From Heliocidaris tuberculata (Eukaryota > Echinodermata > Echinoidea > Camarodonta > Echinometridae): a DNA stretch of 64,000 bases. The stretch's first letter is position 1; each line of letters begins with the position of its first letter. Below the pieces are notes generated by a model. It saw only the letters and a list, made by a program, of their open reading frames with translations. It was not told the origin of the DNA and did no database searches. The stretch is taken from contig CM046849.1 in the NCBI GenBank assembly GCA_025618425.1, positions 31,110,671-31,174,670 of the forward strand, written 5' to 3'. Both the position numbers and the translations under genes were made by a program. Of this stretch, positions 57,497 through 64,000 are shown piece after piece.

Positions 57497-57902
57497 TTAA
57501 CCCTTTCAAGACAATTGACCACATTTTGTGGTTTGGATCAATAACTTTTGATTCAGAGCCTTAAAAAATATACCAGATGCATGAGTAGAATGAGCAAAAA
57601 TTTCTGCTCCATTTTTGTTGCATGACCATATTGCGTTTGATGCCAGGAATTTCAAAAAGGAGAATAAGCTTTGAGATCCTTAAATTGGCAACACATTGAG
57701 AGGTTTAAAATCATTGTATATCATCAAAATTGGCAATTTCTTTCAACTATTCAATAAATTTCTAACCATGTATATTGTTTTTAAAGACATTACAACTTAT
57801 TAGAACCATGTAGCACTAAAAGAAAAATAGTATTGTTGCCAATTTGAAGAACAAAATGTGATCAATTTAGCCCTTAAATAATTCCTGTCCTGAAAGGGTT
57901 AA
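57497..57902 (-). mobile_element. MITE family A, copy 5 (minus)
   Basis: TTAACCCTTTCAAGACAATTG at the left and CCTGTCCTGAAAGGGTTAA at the right, 406 bp. Internal sequence is the reverse complement of copy 1. Confidence 0.88.
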
Positions 57903-58281
57903 AGGCAAGTTAAAGAGAAGGTTGAGTTCTGGGAAAGGTGGAAAATAATTTGTGAGCTTTCTCATTTTATATCAATTTGGATGAACATCATAGTAGAAAT
58001 GTCCCCTGAAAAAAATTACTTCTCAAATGCCATCATATTCAAAATAGTGCGAGAAATAACTGAAGTTTTCGGACCGAACATTCGTGCCACATGTGTGTGC
58101 AGTCCCATATACCCATTTCTGTTTGCGATGCATGTGCTTTTCAACGAGATTGGGTCAGTTTCTTATCATTTTATTCCAAAACCATATACCCCCATCATTA
58201 TGTAGACATGATCAACCTTTTCCAATTGCTTTGAGACAGTTCTTTCACAATGTAATTGCATGACCAGAACTCAACTTTATT
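57903..58281 (+). mobile_element. MITE family B, complete copy abutting a family A MITE
   Basis: GAAGGTTGAGTTCTGGGAAAG at the left and CCAGAACTCAACTTTATTTT at the right. Contains GTAGACATGATCAACC, the intact target of the insertion seen at 29602-30099. Confidence 0.85.
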
Positions 58282-61149
58282 TTATAAACAAGTTAAATTT
58301 AGTTTTCCTGCATATTTCATAACTTCAGTTCCATTTTAAAGCGAGAGGGGTGAAGATCTTGACAAGGTTTTATGGACTTGAAGGAAGGTATATAACAGGA
58401 AGGAAGTCAGGTTACTCATAACTATAGGGGGGCTCTGTTGAAATGCCTCTAAATTTAGGGAATAACCCCTGATGTAGACCACATGATACTCTATTCATAG
58501 GACTACACAGCATATTGCATACTTCCTCCTCATCCAACAGGTGTGAGGAATAGGAGCGTTGACTGTTCCCTTGTATGGAACATCTACACACCCCCCCCCC
58601 CCCCCCCACCCACCTTAAATACCTAAATAAAAAAAGACAAAATGACGTGATTGACATACAATTTGTTTTCTATCTCTCAGGACTGATCATTTTTAAGAAA
58701 AAAAAGCACAAACTTTATTTGTTGTTTTTGATAGATTTTAATTCATAAAATCATTAATGCAAACGTTTGATTGGAAGTAGCCTCATGAGTAGAATTTGAT
58801 TTTTTTTTACCCAATATATTTTTTTTATATTGTAAAGAAAGTTCCCAGAAACCTTGATGTGTATTTAAGCAGATCATGAACAAAGAAATATATTAAGTGT
58901 TTAAGATTAATAACAAAATTTGAAATAAATAGATTAGTTTTCTCTACTCCTTTCGCTTTATCTGCCCGGCCTGTGAGAGCTCCACTTTTTTTATTATTCT
59001 CGCCGATTTCAGTATCTGCTTTTTCCCTTGGTGCTATTCCCGCTATTTTATCGGCAACCATTATTTCAATGGTTTTAAACAGCTGGAAATGTAGTCTAGC
59101 TAAACGGTTGCGGGCGCGAGCGGAGTCTAGCTCTCTTGCGACCAAATGTGGAAAACAACGTACCTTCCAATACACGTATGTTCATGTATGTGTTTTGCCT
59201 TTGCGCATGATGTGAAGTTCATGCTGCTTGCTTGCATTCATATACCGCACCGGAGAACTGTGGACCGGGCCACTGGTGGGCGGCCATTCAATCTGCATTA
59301 CGTCAGATAAGAAGCAGAAGACAAGTAAATAGATCAGGTAAACTAGTTTCGGCTTTTTTCTGCTCTTTTTTTTGAAACCCCACTCACAGGCCTGATCTGT
59401 CCCATTCCTGGCACTCTGCATATTTTTCATAACTAGTAATCTATTTTATAAGATACATTTAGAAGGCATCAGTACTATAAAGTACCATTAAAAAGGATTC
59501 ACCATATCTTAGCACCACATTTATATTTTGGTATTTTATCCAAGTATACTTCTCATAAACTGTCTGCTGTATTGTGTATTTTGTTATTTTTAGTGGAAAT
59601 TTGGAATTAGATTTTATTAAATTGAGGTATATAAAACAAGAATGGAAGTCAGATGGTAGGTCAGGTCGTATGGAGGGGGGGGGGGGTAGGATGAGCTAGA
59701 AAGAACGGAAATATGCGGCCTCCTATTCTTTATTTCCTGTTCATTCAGGCAATGTGGAAGCTTTTCATTACGACATGGTTTGATGCAGAGGAACAACTGT
59801 GGAAATATTGAGTGCCCCATCTCTTTAATCATTTGCCCACTGCTGACTCGGCTGTCGTTTTACAAACATGAAACCAGGATCCTCTGTATAGTGTAAAGCA
59901 GTCGTAACATACATCATGTAAATGCTTTTTGTGAGTACAAAGGATGGAAATACATGCATTTGCCAACTAAAAGTCCATCTAAAAATGGAAATTAGATCAC
60001 TGTTAGCCAATAGTTTGAAATACTTGCTGATCACCCAATTCATTCTGAATTCAAACATTGTTTACCTTTTTTTCTGTAACGAAAATTGTGATGTGAAACT
60101 TGTTGTGATCATTTGCTAATTTCAGATCACACTCCAGAATATTGAAATATGAGGAAATAGCAACAAGTCAAAAAATGCGCTTAAAAAATAGCAGGGCATG
60201 TGATTTACAGATGATCACATTTATTCACTTACAAAATTAAATTTCAGCAATGCAAAAGGAAATTTGCAAGTTATGTAGATAATCTGTTTAGAAATATAAA
60301 TGAGCTTTTTAAAGCAGATGTTTCCTAAAATGTTCGTTCATTTCTCCAAAAGTAGAAATGACGAGTGTGAAGTGACAAAATAGGACAGGCCGACTTGTCG
60401 GAAGTGTTCAAGCTTTTTTTCTGCATTAAGGCTGATTAAAAGAGCAGCAGCGTGAACGGAAGACTTAAATTTGGAGGTGAAAATCTCCAGGAAATCTCCT
60501 GATTTTCTGAAATCCTGATCTTGTCGACTTCAAGATTTATGGAAATGGGTTATTGGAGGGGGGATAAAAGACGTTGATTCGGGAGATATAGAAAACAATG
60601 AATATTACTCAATATGACATCCTGGTGAAATTATTATCTGTAGATTGAGTCATTAATGGCAGCGGTAAAATTAGAAATCAAATTATTCCGACCAAATGAT
60701 CTAACAAGGACTATACACAAGCCAACAGATATATTCATCCAGGGTTTAGCTGCGGGGGAAATTTAGACATAAATAGCAGAAATTTTAATACTGGCCAATT
60801 TGAAAGTGTCAAATTTCATATTGATGTTTGAAGACCATCAGTGTGATTTAACTCACCTTTCCCCATGACATAATTTTAATTTTTTAAACAAAGTAATCCT
60901 ACGAGGAAAAGAAATGCTGTATTGGAACATTATATAGTCCCTGTGGAATGAGAATCTATATTGAAAAATGATATGTTTTGTTGTGTTTTTTTCTTCAGAT
61001 CTATAAATTTGCAAATTATATTATTGTTTTAATGACATTGCATGGAGAATTGACTATCATGGTGCATTTGTTTTGATTTTTAATCTATGTAGATCAGGGG
61101 TGGTATGTTGAAAACTATTTTATCATTTCAAATAAAGTTTTGTAATATA

Positions 61150-61400
61150 ACCAGAAATAGTTTAAAATGGACCATATTTTGATTCCACTTATGTGTGAAG
61201 TGCTTTACACTCACTGTATGCAATTTCAGCAAGATTTAGTCAATTTTATATCATTTTGATGAATCCAAAACCATATAATACATTATGAGATTTGGGAATC
61301 TTCAATTATTGCACTCTATAATTTACCTTTCCAAATAATTTCTACCCATTTTTCTTTCACAATGCAATAATATGACCAAAACTCAACACTATTTTAAAAC
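61150..61400 (+). mobile_element. MITE family B, 5'-truncated copy
   Basis: TTATCATTTTGATGAATCCAAAACC and TTCTTTCACAATGCAATAATATGACC followed by AAAACTCAAC match the right half of family B. The left half is missing. Confidence 0.6.
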
Positions 61401-61612
61401 TAACAACGATGAGTGGATATCACATGATATATACAATGAATGATTCAAGAGGATGTAATAATAAGTAAAAGACATTGACCTAAAGCTAAGGAGGACTCTA
61501 AATCCTTGTACAGAGATTAAAATACAAGTATAGGGAGGTGGCTGGGCCGGGGCCTGGATATTGTCACACTCTGCAAGGGGTATGGATAGGGGGATATATC
61601 AAATCTCAATAG

Positions 61613-62136
61613 TCAGGTTCACATGATGGGAGCTAAACTTTAAGTTTTGCTTGTAGTTTCAAAACTTTAAGTTAACTTGTAGTTATCTTGTAGTTTCTGA
61701 CTGCATGAACGGACTGGTAGTTTCAAAACTTTAAGTTTACCTGTAGTTCTAGAACCACAAGCGAGCGTTTGATTAATACCGAAACCACGAGCAGTGGGTG
61801 GTCCTCCGTCGCAGTTTCGGACAATGTGGACAGAATAAAATTTAAGTTTCGCAAGCTTGTAGTTAGCGATGACCTCGCTGTTTATGCTAAACTTCCGGGT
61901 TATACCCTTGGCGCGAATTATGAACACAGAAACTGTATGTGTACTGTACACACAATCGGTAGTATCTATTTCCGGTGTTAACAACGACGATTGCTCGGCT
62001 TGTAGTTTTAGAACAACAAGCATGGTTGCTTCGGCCCCATGTGAACCCTCGCTGTGGTTAGTGAGTCATTGTTTTGTTAACTTAAACTTTCGCTAAATTA
62101 AAGTTTTGAAACCACAAGTCCCGTATGAACATAGCC
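61613..62136. mobile_element. Inverted-repeat element family I, copy 2
   Basis: CAGGTTCACATGATGGGAGC and ACAAGTCCCGTATGAACATAG ends. Interior matches 49662-50133 (CTTGTAGTTATCTTGTAGTTTC, TACACACAATCGGTAGTATC). Confidence 0.82.
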
Positions 62137-63558
62137 AATGACAAGTATACAACACATTCCCAAGAGGTTTCAGAGCTCATGCAGGGTAGAAAATAAAAAT
62201 TATTCTCATGTTCATTTCATATTGGTGTATTGAAGATGAAATACTAATCAGGGCAGTTAGTGCTAAGACTAATGCTTGTTGAGTTTATGTATTAAATGAA
62301 ATGAAAATTGAAGAGAGCATGAGAATTGCTTTGGATTTTTGCCAGAACAGCCCAGAGATGTCTTTGACAAAACACAAATAAACATATATCTTGGTGATGT
62401 GAAATCCATTTACATTTCCTTGTGAAGTCTTTATACTGTAAGACCAGAAATGTTGTGTTTGAAACTTCTGCAAATTATGCAAGTGGTTGAGAGTCGTTAA
62501 AGTTTCATATGCCTCAAAATATTTTCATCCTAACTGACTTAACACTGAATTTTTGCAATTTCTTTAATTTTCTGTATGCAAAAATGACGGTCCTGTACGA
62601 TTTACGAAAGTGTCATGTCATGAAAGTATCTGGTTTTGAAGTTACTGTAGTGAGACCTGCAAGTATCCTGTAGTGAAGAGAACAAGAAAGCATTAATTTT
62701 ATAGACCAATGTTAGAAATACAGGGGAAAACTTCATGTTACCTCTTGGTGACAGTTAGACTGCTGCCATCTAGTGGCATGTTTCATACAGTGTGAGAAAG
62801 AGGAAGCTCTCCAATTGGAGATGATTCAATGACAGTTATTGGATTCTCTACGGATTGTGGTACATCATCACTGGAGAGAACTAGCAAAGAAGAGTCAGGG
62901 TTATTTTAGGCAGACCCCCCACTAAAAGTGCAATGACAAAATATGATGTAGAAGTATTCCAAGCATCATGATGAGAGATGATTGATTTCTAAGTGACTCA
63001 CATGAAGTTTTAATCAAATAATACTAGAGGTTTTATAACATATTCTAATGTAGTACTTGTCCATATAGCTTTAAATGCTCATAGTAATAGGTTTATTCTT
63101 ATACATACTTGCCTCATTGACAACCTCACCTAAAACTAAAGTTCAATATTCATGTAATTTTTGTTCAGATATCTGACTGCATAATGTAAAGTAAAATTAA
63201 TTTTTAATCTCTTTGACGTATTTCATTTCTGTTCAATTGTTTCATATGTCATTGTTGATTTTGGGCTTCTTGTAAAATACAGATATCACAGGCAATGAAC
63301 CGTGTAATTGTATTGCCAAAGAATGTAATTCTTTGTCCTTGTATTACCCATATTAAAAAATATATATACACTTGCTTAGACCATATATCAAAAAAAAATC
63401 ACCCATCATCCCAGCTAGCCTAGAGAAACCAAATAACTCAACCTACATTTTTTACAATTTTCCCTATGTTCAAATAATGAATAGGAATATTTTATAAAAT
63501 AGCCTAGCTGTATGAAGCCCCCATGTCTCAAAGAATGAATAAGAAAAATATATATTCT

Positions 63559-63973
63559 TTAACCCTTTCAGGACAGGAATTATTTAAGGGCTAAATTTAT
63601 CACGTTTTTTTCTTCAAATTGGCAACAATAATATTTTTCTGTTAGTGCTACATGGTTCTAATAAAATGTAATGTCTTTGAAAACATTATACATGGTTAGA
63701 AACTTTGTCGAAAAGTTGGAAAAATGGCCAATTTCGATAAAAAACAATGATTTTGAATCTCTCAATGTGTTGCCAATTTAAGGATTTTAAAGCTTAATCT
63801 TCTTTTTTGAATTCCTGGCATCGAACACAATATGGTCATGCAACAAAAATGGACATAGTATGTGCAGAAATTTTTGCTCTTTCTACTCATGCATCTGGTA
63901 TATTTTTTAGAGCTCTGAATCAAAAGTTATTGAGCCAAACCACAAAATGTGGTCAAATGTCTTGAAAGGGTAA
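63559..63973 (+). mobile_element. MITE family A, copy 6
   Basis: TTTAACCCTTTCAGGACAGG to TCTTGAAAGGGTAAA, about 415 bp. The right end has lost one T of the terminal GGGTTAA. Confidence 0.85.
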
Positions 63974-64000
63974 ATAATCTAGTTGCATGAAGTCTCTAAG

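Larger units (their letters stand above)
53709..64000 (+). other. HECW: HECW intron, incomplete (at least 10.3 kb)
   Basis: Starts at GTAAATA; no acceptor followed by C2-like codons was found before the window ends. Stretches without a recognised feature are about 55650-56685, 56871-57265, 58282-61145 (poly-C at 58592-58607, poly-G at 59677-59687) and 62137-63558. Confidence 0.75.

Overview
The window is AT-rich, intron-dominated animal DNA, most likely from an echinoderm (sea urchin-like). This rests on one conserved gene with consensus GT-AG introns of 12 to 15 kb, hundreds of bases of dispersed small repeats, tRNA-derived SINEs, a decayed non-LTR retrotransposon and a short CCCTAA tract. 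The species call is inference.

One protein-coding gene is supported: the 5' part of a plus-strand HECW1/HECW2 (NEDL) orthologue, a C2-WW-HECT E3 ubiquitin ligase. Three coding exons are visible: 26177-26531 (start codon), 38433-38540 and 53553-53708. All three junctions are phase 1. Together they encode about 206 residues: a basic, serine-rich N-terminus, the HECW N-terminal domain and the first strand and loop of the C2 domain. The rest of C2, the WW domains and the HECT domain must lie beyond 64000. A 5'-UTR part of the first coding exon begins after an acceptor at 25993, so at least one non-coding exon lies upstream. A CpG-dense patch near 16.5-16.85 kb is the only promoter-like base composition in the window.

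1-25.9 kb (upstream of the coding exons, possibly intron 1): degenerate minisatellites and poly-C elements (0.5-1.7 kb), MITEs nested in MITEs (1.75-2.95 kb), a complete 543 bp hAT-type element with an 8 bp target duplication (3.04-3.59 kb), a broken LINE (4.1-7.0 kb) split by a 1.1 kb insertion, tandem duplications at 14.2-15.4, 15.7-16.2 and 19.65-19.93 kb, the CpG patch, and a cluster of foldback elements at 20-25.3 kb.

26.5-38.4 kb (intron), 38.5-53.5 kb (intron) and 53.7 kb to the end (intron, incomplete): these carry at least six copies of a 410-420 bp MITE with CCCTTTC ends at TTAA, five or six copies of a ~380 bp MITE with GTTGAGTTCTGG ends, several long TTAA-flanked palindromes, four tRNA-derived SINEs, and a set of very short (68-80 bp) hairpins sharing the core AGAAGGGYGTTAA.

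Two patterns deserve attention. The palindrome TACATGTA is scattered throughout, and in several places where a comparison is possible (broken reverse transcriptase frames, two units of a duplication, two arms of a palindrome) it sits as a clean 6 or 8 bp extra block. The hairpin family with AGAAGGGYGTTAA arms is clustered in the HECW introns and has the size of microRNA precursors.
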